This document shows, piece after piece, positions 23,541 to 32,747 of a stretch of 64,000 nt of DNA. The first letter of the stretch is position 1. Every line of letters starts with the position of its first letter. The position numbers and the translations under genes were made by a program. Source of the DNA: Dromaius novaehollandiae (Eukaryota > Chordata > Aves > Casuariiformes > Dromaiidae); contig NC_088105.1 of assembly GCF_036370855.1 (NCBI RefSeq), forward strand, positions 13,893,619 through 13,957,618. Reading direction: 5' to 3'. The notes under the pieces are model-generated. The model did no database searches, was not told where the DNA came from, and saw only the letters and a program-made list of their open reading frames with translations.

Positions 23541-24544
23541 AATGGGAAAGAGTTGAACCAGCAAGATTCGCTTTGGGAAGAAGCACATTTATTTTTAGTG
23601 CTTCGAATGCCTCCCCCCTTCCTGCCGGCGGCTGGCCCGCACCGTCGGAGACGTGCCAGCGCTGCCAGCTTTCTGCCCTCCTCCCTGGCCCTGGCGCAGG
23701 GGGCCGTGTCTCTGGCGGGGCGCCCGGCCCGTCTCTCCCCGAATCTGTGCCAAGGCGGCAGGTAAAGCCCAGGGCAGCTGCCCAAAGGTGGGAGCAGGAG
23801 CGCTGGTGATAAGACGTGAGCAATATAGAAAAGCGCCCTAACAAGAGTGCGGTAATGAGAACCGGGCTCGCTGTTGCCCCCGTGCGAAGAGGCAAGCCAT
23901 AAATCAGGACGGCACCTGCCGCGCCGTCCAAGGGCTCTCCAAGCGGAAGGAAAAAGCCATCCATCACAGTTAGCAGAAGTGGGATTAGAGTTTGCATCAC
24001 AGCGTCTCTGCGTTTGCACTTGTTTGGAAACAGAGTCCTCTCCAAGCTCGCACCCTGCGCCGCGCGGGCTCAGCCAGCTGCAGCAGGGCTCTGCCGGCAC
24101 CCACGTGGCCAGGAAGGGAGCCGGGCAAGAGGAGCCCACGCGGACCCCGGGCCACGCTGCGGTGCGCCGCTAACCCCTTCGGATGGAAAGGGAGCAGCCA
24201 ACACACACCGCTTGCTCCAGGTTTAACCAGCTCCGGCCACAAGCTCTTTCAGCCAGGCCAGCTCCTCGCCTCCAGCTTTTATTTCTGCTGTCCTACAGAC
24301 CTCCATGGACAGTTTTCTTTCCCGCTATAAGGATTTTTCCACTTACATTATGTTTCTCAAAATACTGGTAAGCCAAAGCAGGAACAATCTCAAGAGCCTT
24401 TTACCCGCTGAAAAAACCAGCTCACATTTTCCCCTGCCCAGCAACCTCTGGGTCCTCCCACCTCCATGGAAAACTCCTGCAGCAAAGCAGACCCTCAGGG
24501 GATGCGGCATTGCTCGTGGAGCCAGCAGCTTCGCACAGCTTGTA
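23541..24544. other. GC-rich intergenic DNA without recognised features
   Basis: Overlapping frames of 178 and 206 codons on the minus strand (23,509-24,139) lie in different frames over the same bases and contain no recognised motif. They are treated as chance in CpG-rich DNA. Confidence 0.45.
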
Positions 24545-24705
24545 GCAGTCATCAGATCATGTTTTGCTTTGTTTTTAATTCAAAATTTCAAATTTTATGC
24601 TATTTCAGAATGTCCAGATTTTAAAATTCTGAATAATTTCTGCTTACTCGCAATTTAATATTTAGAATTTTAATTTGCACAGAACTTTTTAAAATTTTAT
24701 GCTAG
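24545..24705. repeat. Strongly AT-rich island with a 13-bp direct repeat
   Basis: AAATTTTATGCTA occurs at 24,590-24,602 and again, exactly, at 24,692-24,704. Between them lie several related words (GATTTTAAAATTC, AATTTTAATTT). It could be the remains of a small mobile element, a matrix-attachment-like sequence or simple AT-rich drift. Confidence 0.5.
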
Positions 24706-25283
24706 CCATAAGCCCCCAGTGAACGAACCAGTGTCTGCCCCTGCCTCTCTGTACAGGATCCCTCTCGGATCCTGGGTCTCACCCCGTTCGCTACAAGCCT
24801 GCTGCCAGCAGCTGGGCTGCACTGCTGCAGCCCCACTTTTGCGGGGGATTTGTGGCCAGGGCCTGTGCTGTGCCTCGCACGTCCCCCCAGGCAAATCCCA
24901 GCAGACCTCCAGCGCTGCCTCGCTCGCAGCCCTGCAGCCTACCCCACAAACCTCGTGTCCTGAGGTTTTGGACTAAGGACTATTTGCCAGCTGCCTTCTT
25001 CATTTGAGACTGTCAAAATGGTTCTCTTTGGACCCCAATGCCCAGCTTTTCCTGCAAGGCCTGGTTACCTTCCCTGCACCCATCCCTGTCCCTAACCACA
25101 GTGTGCAGCCAAATCCCCCTCTCCTCTTGCTCGTTAGCTGTCAGTTCCCTGGCCCCGATCCCGCTGGGTGTCCCTGCATGCAGCTGGGAGCAGCCTTCCC
25201 TGGTGGGCTGTGATGGCCCATCCCTGCGGTCCCACCCAAGAGATGTCCCTTGTGCTGGCATGCCCAGCACATCACCTGCATCT
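24706..25283. other. Intergenic DNA without recognised features
   Basis: C-rich + strand sequence leading into the minisatellite. No recognised gene. Confidence 0.45.
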
Positions 25284-25432
25284 TCTCATTGCCCACATCT
25301 CTGCATCACCTATCTCTCTGCACTGCCCACATCTCTGCATTGCCCGTGTCCCTGCATTGCCCACATCTCCTATCACCTACGTCTCTGCATCGCCCACGTC
25401 TCCCCACCACTGTCCCCGTATTACCCACGTCT
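25284..25432 (+). repeat. 17-bp minisatellite, about nine degenerate copies
   Basis: The unit is close to CTGCATTGCCCACATCT, repeated about 8.8 times with substitutions and small indels. Variants include CACCTATCT, CCCGTGTCC and CCCACGTCT. Because 17 is not a multiple of three, the open frame crossing it is not a repeat protein. Flanking sequence from about 25,263 may hold one more decayed unit. Confidence 0.85.
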
Positions 25433-25540
25433 GCGGGTGTGCAAGTCGCTGCCCGGGGACATCCTGCGTGCACCTACTCTTGGTGGCCTTCCATCTCCCT
25501 CTAGCGGTGCTGGGGATGCTGAGGACACAGCTCCAGCACT

Positions 25541-25568
25541 GGCACCGGCACCGGCACCGGTACCAGCA
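25541..25568 (+). repeat. (CACCGG)n short hexamer repeat
   Basis: GGCACCGGCACCGGCACCGG is followed by one diverged unit (TACCAG). It is a short GC-rich microsatellite in CpG-rich DNA. Confidence 0.75.
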
Positions 25569-26280
25569 CTGCCAGCCCTGCTCGGCTTCCCGTGGCCCCA
25601 GCGCGGCCCCCCACTCGGCACCCACCGCAGTCCCGCGAGTGCAGCGCTGGGGGCAGGGGGACGGCCCGAGCACGGCCCGTGCCACCGCCGGCCGTCCTCT
25701 CCCCAGAGGCCCCAGCCGGGCACCCTGCTCCCCGCCGCGAGTGGCACAGCCCTCGCTCCATCACCGTTCAGCTGCGGGTGAAGCGGTGCAACGCGCCGTC
25801 CCGGTAATTATGACAGACTGGGCTGTTAATTGTGGTGCTTTAATTTTCCCCCTGACATTTTGAGTTACTGGAGTTTGGGGGTTGATTTTTTTTTTTTTCC
25901 ATATTAACACATCTCCAGGCAAGAAAGTCAGGCTGCAAATAGAGAAATGCTCATCGCTGAGATACGAGAGGTCCCTTAGGAGACTCAGAGCGATGGCAGT
26001 AGCATGTAAAGCATGTGCAAGTCGGAGTGAAGTATGTGCTGCCCGTGCCTCCGTCTATCAATGGGCTGCGTGGCCGCTCACGCAGGACGGGGCCGGGGGG
26101 CCGGGCGCGGGAGAGGCCCAGCTCCAGGCGATTTCCCGGGCGAGGGCAGGGACAGCACGCTTTGCCCGGGGCGTACGCAATTTGCGGTGGACTTTGCCTC
26201 GGGGGAGAAAGGCTGGACGAGGGCGCCCCGGCCCTTTCTTCGCCACCCGCACAAGCCATTGCACGTCAGCCTGCAAATAA
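25569..26280. other. CpG-rich intergenic DNA
   Basis: CpG-dense segments at 25,570-25,800 and 26,030-26,250 (14 CpGs in the 120 bases from 26,041) are separated by an AT-rich gap with a 13-base T-tract at 25,886-25,898. They could be small CpG islands, but no exon or promoter motif supports a transcript. Confidence 0.45.
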
Positions 26281-26660
26281 ACACTTGCCTGTGTCAGAAT
26301 TAATCATTCTGGCAGTTTACAAGGCAATTAAAGGAAGGGACCGTGTGTCTGATTATACAGCAAATAAGCCTTGCCAAATTACAAACATATCAAAAGCAGT
26401 TCCAATTAGCTACAGTGATGCAGCGGGGGAGAGTGCCCAGGAGAGCAGCTCATCCCCACCGCGGTGTCTTGCATCTGCGAGCTGAGCAATACCGTGTCTC
26501 AGGACCATAAGCCGTGTTCCCGAACCAAGAACGCCAAGTCTCGTGTTTGTTTATCAGCCGCGAGTGAGGGATTGCTACAAGCAGCATGACAGCGAGACAC
26601 AGCAATTAGCATATTGTTCCAATATGGCTAATTGCCTGTCACCCAAATGAAGAAGCTGCT
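26281..26660. promoter_or_regulatory. Candidate conserved noncoding element with a long ATTA/TAAT palindrome
   Basis: AT-rich block next to a CpG-dense segment. At its right end an almost perfect palindrome pairs CAATTAGCATATTG (26,603-26,616) with CAATATGGCTAATTG (26,620-26,634) across a 3-base spacer. The only difference is one extra base in the right arm. Both arms carry a TAATTG homeodomain-type core. Further ATTA and AATTAGC motifs lie at 26,300-26,410. Enhancer function is inferred. Confidence 0.4.
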
Positions 26661-27784
26661 CTTCCTCCTTGCTCCTTGTTACAGAAGCTGAGATAAACTG
26701 TATTTCTCCAGAATCCTTCTTGTCTCTATTTGATGCAATAAGAAAACTATGGCCAAAAACAAGTTCTCCAGACAGGAATCATATGGATGAGGTGAGCCTG
26801 GAGTGCTGGGCACCCAGGGTTCCTCCTGCAGAGAGAGGAGGTTTTGCTCTGCCACTTCTCTTGCATCTGGATGCAAGTAACCCTGAAACTTTCCTTCTGC
26901 AGCAATCCCACCCTGCACGCAACATCACGATAAGCCACAAACATGTTTCACATGGCTGGAGCCCACACGCTGCCACCCCACATCGCCGTGCTGCACACCG
27001 GGGTCTAGCAGGCAGCACAGCCCAGCTCACTCGCTCGCACGGATCCTGGGCACCTGCAGAAGTGGTGATTGAAGCACAGCTGGTTTGCTTTGCAGGGAAA
27101 TAAAGGAGGGGGTGCAGGGGAGGCAGGCAGCAGTGAGTGGTGGGAGGGCAGCTGGGAGCTCCTAGTAGCCCTCAGAGCTGGCTGCTGGAGCACTTCTGGC
27201 CACGTCTGGGTAGGGCCTTCAGGCTGGTAGAGGCAGGAGAGGAGCTGTGCCCCGGGGCTGTGGGCTGCTGTGAGGATGAGAAGCACGGTATGCAGAGGGG
27301 TAAGCATTGATCCTGGAGTGGCCAGCTGCTAGTGCTTTTAGTGATAGGGGTGACAACTATTGCAACTGATCATGTTGAGATGGGTTAAGTGTTGAGTGTG
27401 TGCAGTGTGTCATGTTCTTTGCAGCATCATTTGGGCATACTTGTCATGAAAGGGCCAGTGAGGTTTGAACAGGATCAATGAACATTCCACTGGATGGCTG
27501 CAAAATGTTCTGTAGGCTGGTGCATTGCATCAGCCTGGTGTGGGAGTACTCTTGCTGCTGGTCCTAGGTAGCTCCCCTCCCACTGTCCCGGACTCCCTAT
27601 GGTGGCAATGGGACCCTGAAGTCCCCAAACCTTCCAGGTTTTCAAGGCTTCCAGGCTCCTTCCTGTGCAAGGAGAGGATGGGCTGCCCCTGGGCCAGGCA
27701 GGACTGGCAGACCGTGGAGGGGTCTGGCTAGGACTGGCAGGAATGCTAATTTTAGTCAACACCTGCTCTGCTTCAGGGAATATA

Positions 27785-27825
27785 TTTATTTCAGAAGCAC
27801 CATGTGTTTGTCTTTCTGAAATAAA
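27785..27825. repeat. Perfect 12-bp inverted repeat (hairpin)
   Basis: TTTATTTCAGAA at 27,785-27,796 pairs exactly with TTCTGAAATAAA at 27,814-27,825 across a 17-base loop. No T-run follows and no known RNA family is suggested. It could be a relic of a small inverted-repeat transposon or chance. Confidence 0.7.
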
Positions 27826-28072
27826 AATGCTTCAAGACTTGGGGTTTGTGGAAATCTTCCAAAAATCTGGGATAATTGCAAATTGAAAGGGAATTGTGTT
27901 GCAAAGGCTCAAAATGTCTATGAAGACAAAACCTGAGTTTTCAGACAGTTCCATTAACAGTCCATCTGCACCCCAGCAAATATCAGAGGCTAGTCCATGG
28001 CTTTTACAAACAGCTCTGAAACTGTTCCCAGTTACACCTCTAAAATAAATACATATGTACATACATGTATGC

Positions 28073-28103
28073 CTGATGAGAATGAGCTCTGCCAGCTCAT
28101 CAG
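28073..28103. repeat. Short inverted repeat
   Basis: CTGATGAG (28,073-28,080) and CTCATCAG (28,096-28,103) are exact reverse complements 15 bases apart, with an inner TGAGCT/AGCTCA pair overlapping them. Probably incidental. Confidence 0.5.
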
Positions 28104-30469
28104 AATAAAATGTTGGAAAATGCCAGTAAGTTCCTGACCTTAATTCAAACAGACTCGCCTTCCTCTCCTTTCTGGAGTCTTTGCTTCCTTCCCAACACTT
28201 GCTATTTGCTATTTAGATGTTAATCTCCAGTTTTCATTAGGCAGAAAATGTATTGCTTGTTGTGCCAACCCGGGTGCCTTGCTTAGCACTTCCTCCACCT
28301 GGGACGGTGCAGGTGGCTGGAGAGACGACGTGACTCCCTGCCTGAGCTCAGCAGGGCGGTCACGGATAAGCCGTATTGAACTTTAGGATGCCACACAACA
28401 ACCAGGTCTTAATGGTACATAGTTGTACGCACTAGTGCCCTGCTTAACTGCAGGACTGTGACTGGGTGAAGGCACCCAAATGGACTTTGCTGCTATTGGA
28501 ATTTGTGGAAGGATGTTAAAGCAAAGTGGAGCACCAAACCATGGCCTGGATCGTACCTTTCTTGTCTGAATGTCTGACTGAGAGCTCATTTGCTTTACAA
28601 TTTATTGCTTGGAGCTGTAAAATCTGCCATCTGCTCACTTCCTCTTGTGGCCATGCTCAGTGATGGTTCTCATTTCCAACCACCCCCAGTACAATAAAAA
28701 ATATTTGCATACCTGGCCAAAAGCCCTTTTTGTCATTGCCCTTTGGAGTAGGGGACCTCCAGAGCACAAAAACTTCCCATAACAGCTGTGCCACACTATT
28801 GTGGTGGAAACAACCTGTGCATTAGGAACAGGCTAAGGATTAACTCGTTGTGGTGTGTCAAATGTTCTGAGAGTGCTGGTAGCAAGAAAAGAGGGACACT
28901 GTCCTTGCCATTCTGTGGTGCGTGGTGATCCATCGCCGTTGTCTCGGTTTTGGATTGCTGCTTGATCCTTCCTCCTGCGATGGTGTGGTATGAGAGCTGC
29001 AGGGAGCGCTGCTGCTATCGAACACCTTGCGATCCCTGCACAAAAGGTGCAAGATGTACCAAGTGCTGTGCAAACATCACTCTTTCCCACGTCTCCCTGG
29101 ACTAGACAAAAGGTTGCAGGTGCCTTCACTTACAGGCTGTGAATGTTACAGTAACAGACATCTTTCTGATGAAAATACCTCAGAATCCAAATAACTTAAG
29201 CGCAAGAATAAACAATGCATGCTGATGTTTTTAGGCCAGTTTGTTTTTATAAAGCCTGACAAAGCTTCATGTTTGTTTTTCTTTTGTTTTAAATCACTAT
29301 CTGTGATTCAAAACACCCCTTGACCAGCTTTTCCTTGTTTTAGACCAAGTCGCTCAGTGCATAACAACGCTGGAGTCTGTAGCCCACCCAGGTGGGTAAC
29401 TGGCTCTCCCTTTTGCTGTGGGCTGGGCTCAACAGCCTCCCTCAGACCCTGCAGATCCAGAGCCCGGCACCTGCATCTCGCCACCCCCCGGCCACCAGCA
29501 GGAGGAAGAACACCTAAACTTTCCAGATTGAGAAAAGGAAGTCTGCAGATGGCCCAGTGATGGGTGCAAGAGCACTGCTGTTTCATGCCACGGCCTCACC
29601 GCACACCCGGAGCGCTTGCAGGGTGGACAGGCTGTGTGCAGGCTGTGGTGCAGCCCCAGCCCTTTCCTGGGCTGGGAGGGGTTGCGTGCTGGTGTAGAGT
29701 GGGATCCTGGGGCAGAAATATAGGATAGAAACACAAGAAACTCCAGCCCAGGGCAACTCTGAGCAAAGGTGTGGGAACACTGGAGAAGGGCACAACCTTC
29801 CCTGCCTCGGTGTTTGCAGGCAGCAGCAGGCTTGTGGTTTCTGTGCTGCATTTCGTTCCCTTCCCAGGAGATGGCAGGCCAGTTTTATAAATCTGCGATC
29901 CATATTTACCAGTCAGCAGATGCAACCTGTGCCCAAAAGAGGGCTGGACTAGACCTCACTGATACCAAAGTGCCTGAGGAGGAGCTGGGAACTGAAATAC
30001 ATTCACACACTAGGGCTGAAGTTAGCTGAGCTTCTAACTTTGCTCCATCCACTCTGTTCTTGCTTATATGTTTGAGAGTATTGGAAATGGTTATGGAATT
30101 GTCCTTGAAAATGCCCCTGTGACTCTCTCAGGATCGCACAGGCCACGTCCCCAACATTATGTCTCCTTGACTTTGGTGACGTCTTTATCTGCTTCTGTTG
30201 GTGTGATACATTGGACCTTTGTCTCCGCCTGTCCCACAGACAGCGCATTGTTCCACCGCAGGTCCTCCTGCCAGAGCGGAAGCGCAGGGAGCTGAAAAAA
30301 CAAGCAAACCGGTTACACGACTTAAATACATAATTCTATGACTTTTAATTATTGATCCTTGAAAGGGAGGAAACAGCTTCTGGACTTAAGGGACAAACGT
30401 GAATGTAAAGGTTTAAACATCTTCATGCTTTTTGGGGAATCTCATGTACTTACTGTAATGGCATGGTTG

Positions 30470-30535
30470 CCTGCTTGGCGCTAGATCAGACTTGATGTCC
30501 CAGGAGAGCCCTTCCAGTCTCCTGATCTGAGAAAG
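30470..30535 (+). mobile_element. Possible CR1 3' tail remnant
   Basis: GATCAGACTTGATG followed by GAGCCCTTCCAGTCTCCTGAT resembles the CR1 3' phrase (TTAGACTTGATGATC...CCCTTCCAACCT...). It lacks the terminal octamer repeats. Weak; a repeat search is needed to accept or drop it. Confidence 0.35.
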
Positions 30536-31484
30536 AGGTGGTGGATGGCAGACATGGTGTAAGGGCAAGAGGAGTTGGGCATTGTCTCTCTTTCTTTTTT
30601 CCTTTTTTCTTTTTTTCCCCTCCTCCTGGGATCACAGCTGTGTTACAAAAATCAACAGGAATGTGGAATCATGTCCTTATGTGACAGGTATCCTAAACTC
30701 CCTGCAGGGTCTTCAAGACTTCATCTGGAGCACTGCCTGTACCGTGCAAATCACTCCTGGAGTGACAGGTCGCTCCAGCTGGGACAAACCCGTTGTAGGA
30801 AGAGCTGCTGCCCCTACGAGCTGCTGCTTCACATGCTGCGGCAGTACCGAACTGCTGAAATGGGAGGCCCCAAAGCTGAGAACAGAGCTCAAAGCGACAG
30901 CAGAGTGAGGCCCACCCTTTGGTCGAATCCCAGCATTTGAATGGCAGTCTCTGGGTGTGCTCTGGGTTGCTCTGTGATGTTTATGTCCCTGGACTCGGCA
31001 GTGCTGCTAGGAGGATTACGGAAAGTGCTGGGCACTGCCACAGTCAGCGAGAACAGCCATCGTGAGGGCGGAGAGCAGCCAAAGGGCCAGGCTGCAAGTC
31101 CTCCTGCCACAGGGCATCACCAGCCCTGGAGGCCTGGCAGCGGTGTCTGCATTGCTAGGCAAAGCCCTCAGCACGGCCTGAGAGGGAGCTGCCCCCTCCC
31201 CTGCCTGGTGTGAGTAAGGGTGGGAGCAGAGTCCAGCTGCCCCGACAGCTCCCCCGTTTGGGGTCAGCAGACACGGCTGCCGCAGCGCTGCATTATCAGC
31301 AAGGCTTTTCATTAGGCAGCTATGGCTACGGCTGGAGTAATGCAATCTCCCTCAAGATCCCAGTCACTAAGAGATGTTTACCACCCCTTCCATGTGGGAA
31401 TCCAGCTCTTAACCGCATTCACAGGGTTTGGAAACTGTGGAAAACTAGAAATCAGCAAGGCCATTTAATCAAATTTAGCACTGG

Positions 31485-31668
31485 AACTGGGCTCCACAGA
31501 AGCTGTGAGATCTGCATCCCTGGAGATAGTTACAACTGGTAACACCTAGACTTGGCCCTGAGCAACCTGCCCTCCTTTTGGAGCTGGCCCTGTTGGAGCA
31601 GGGATTGGACTAGAGACCTCCAGGGGACTCCTCTTACCCAAATCTTCCTGTGGTTGTATGATTCCTAG
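31485..31668 (+). mobile_element. CR1-type LINE, 3' end fragment
   Basis: The best-preserved CR1 copy in the window. In order it shows GAAGCTGTGAGATCTGCATC, CCTGGAGATAGTTACAACTGG, GGCCCTGAGCAACCTGCC, GGCCCTGTTGGAGCAGGG, ATTGGACTAGAGACCTCCAG and finally TGTATGATTCCTA. This is the collinear layout of the CR1 3' untranslated end, terminating in a degenerate ATTCTATG-type repeat. It is 5'-truncated with no reverse transcriptase sequence, and lies about 1 kb upstream of the NOS1AP-like start codon. Confidence 0.8.
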
Positions 31669-32219
31669 AGCCCGGGACTTCAGTTTTGACAGCCAAACCT
31701 TTGCTAGAGGTAAACTGGTACATGCAAAGAGAGCCCAGACCACCAAATGCAGCAGAGTGGCCCAGGCTTGAGACTGTCCAAGCAGTGGCTTCTGCCAGTC
31801 CCAGACTTGAGACAGCTCAAGTTCCTTGTGGGCCTGGACTTCCTTGTGCCTTTTCTGCCCATGTGGATATCTGCAAATGTCAGTCAATAAACAAACCAAG
31901 CACTTGGACCGTGGGCTCTGCTGTGCCCACCAGACAGGCATCCCACCTGCTTTAGAAACTCTCCCTCTGGGTGACAGCTGATGTGTGTTGCTGTGGTCCT
32001 GCTGCTGACACGAAGGGGGGAAGCTCTATGCAGAGCAAGAGAAAGGCAGGCTGGCACAAGGTGGAGCGAAGGACTTGCACCTCTTGTGCCCAGCTGCGTC
32101 ATCAACCCTGGTGTGCCTGTAACCCTGAAATACAAAACAGCACTGAACCCCTGTCCAAAAGGAGGAATGGATGTCTCCTACGGGAGGAGGGCTTGTTGAC
32201 ACCTGGCCTTCAGTGGAAA
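31669..32219. other. Intergenic DNA upstream of the CpG island
   Basis: CpG-poor DNA just before the sharp rise in CpG at 32,220. It may contain distal promoter sequence of the NOS1AP-like gene. No TATA box or recognised element was seen. Confidence 0.4.
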
Positions 32220-32240
32220 CCCCCCCCCCCCCCCGCCCCC
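32220..32240 (+). repeat. Poly-C tract
   Basis: Fifteen consecutive C at 32,220-32,234, one G, then five C. It marks the left edge of the CpG island. The complementary G-run can form quadruplex-type structure and such tracts are often length-variable or misassembled. Confidence 0.9.
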
Positions 32241-32538
32241 GGACGGGCTTGTCAAAGCGCTGGCAGCTCTGCGCCGGAGCCGGCAGCGGCCCGGCCGCTC
32301 CGCGCGCCTCCCGCAGCGCGGGGGTGGGCGGCGCACGGCGGCACCGTGCCCTCCGCACCCGCGCTCGGCGCAAAGCCCGCTGCGGCCAGCGGCGGCGAAA
32401 GCCGCGCTCTCCCGGGCGCCGCCGCCGGGCCGCGCTACGAGCCGCCGTTCCGGCGCGGCGCTGCGCGGGGCCGCCCGTGGGGCTGCGCGGGGCTGCGCGG
32501 AGCCGCCCGCGGGCGCGGCGCTGCCTGCACGGCGGGCG

Positions 32539-32546
32539 GCGCATGC
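32539..32546 (+). promoter_or_regulatory. NRF1-like site
   Basis: GCGCATGC matches the core of the NRF1 palindrome GCGCATGCGC except for the last two bases. It sits about 100 bases upstream of the start codon in the CpG island. The ATG inside it also opens an out-of-frame upstream reading frame if it is transcribed. Confidence 0.4.
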
Positions 32547-32747
32547 TCGGGCGCCGCCTCCCCGCCGCGGGGCCGCCCCGCGGGAAGGGGCGGAGGTTGC
32601 GCGGCGGCGGCGGGGCAGCGCGGGCGCGGGCGCGGGGCCGCCATGCCCGCCAAGTCCAAGTACAACCTGGTGGACGACCGGCACGACCTGCGCGTCCCGC
32701 TGCACAACGAGGACGCCTTCCAGCACGGCATCTGCTTCGAGGCCAAG
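32543..32747 (+). other. Potential overlapping upstream ORF (+1 frame relative to the main start)
   Basis: An ATG at 32,543, 100 bases before the main start, opens a frame that overlaps the whole of coding exon 1. It stays open through the exon 1-exon 2 junction and exon 2. Its Kozak context is weak (C at -3, C at +4). If transcription starts upstream of it, some ribosomes could initiate there and bypass the main ATG, lowering expression. The encoded peptide is arginine-rich because of GC composition and is unlikely to be functional itself. Confidence 0.4.
32643..32747 (+). CDS. NOS1AP: NOS1AP/CAPON-family adaptor, coding exon 1 (partial gene)
   Basis: This exon encodes residues 1-35, beginning [20 protein letters not shown] and ending in HGICFEAK at an AAG|GTAGGC donor in phase 0. 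It is the N-terminus and first strand region of the PTB domain of the NOS1AP (CAPON) family. These cytoplasmic adaptors bind partners such as Dexras1 or Scribble through the PTB domain and neuronal nitric oxide synthase through a C-terminal PDZ ligand. The start is chosen from family alignment and a strong Kozak context (GCCGCC before the ATG). The frame stays open upstream to 31,971, but that stretch is CpG-island sequence with no family similarity. Compared with the mammalian protein as I remember it, residues 3, 5, 13 and 18 differ (Ala, Ser, Arg, Val here). It is therefore either avian NOS1AP or a NOS1AP-like paralogue; family assignment is firm, orthology is not. Confidence 0.93.

Larger units (their letters stand above)
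26661..31484. other. CpG-poor intergenic DNA
   Basis: A marked compositional change from the DNA to the left: only 2 CpGs in the 600 bases 27,301-27,900, with TG and CA abundant, as in normally methylated germline DNA. No gene, RNA gene or convincing exon was recognised. A short CR1-tail-like phrase (GGCTGGACTAGACCT) occurs at about 29,943. Confidence 0.5.

Noticed and set aside
25038..25781. 247-codon frame that looks like a repeat protein
   Set aside because: The repetitive look comes from a 17-bp minisatellite, whose unit is not a multiple of three, and then from a GC-rich hexamer repeat.
28071..28110. CTGATGAG resembling a hammerhead ribozyme core
   Set aside because: The required GAAA segment after stem II and the flanking stem arrangement are absent; only a short inverted repeat remains.
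29938..29965. GGCTGGACTAGACCT phrase resembling a CR1 tail
   Set aside because: Only about 15 bases match and neither flank continues the CR1 order, so it is not listed as an element.
30915..30935. GGTCGAATCCC resembling a tRNA T-arm (B box)
   Set aside because: No A box, acceptor stem or anticodon arm could be fitted upstream.
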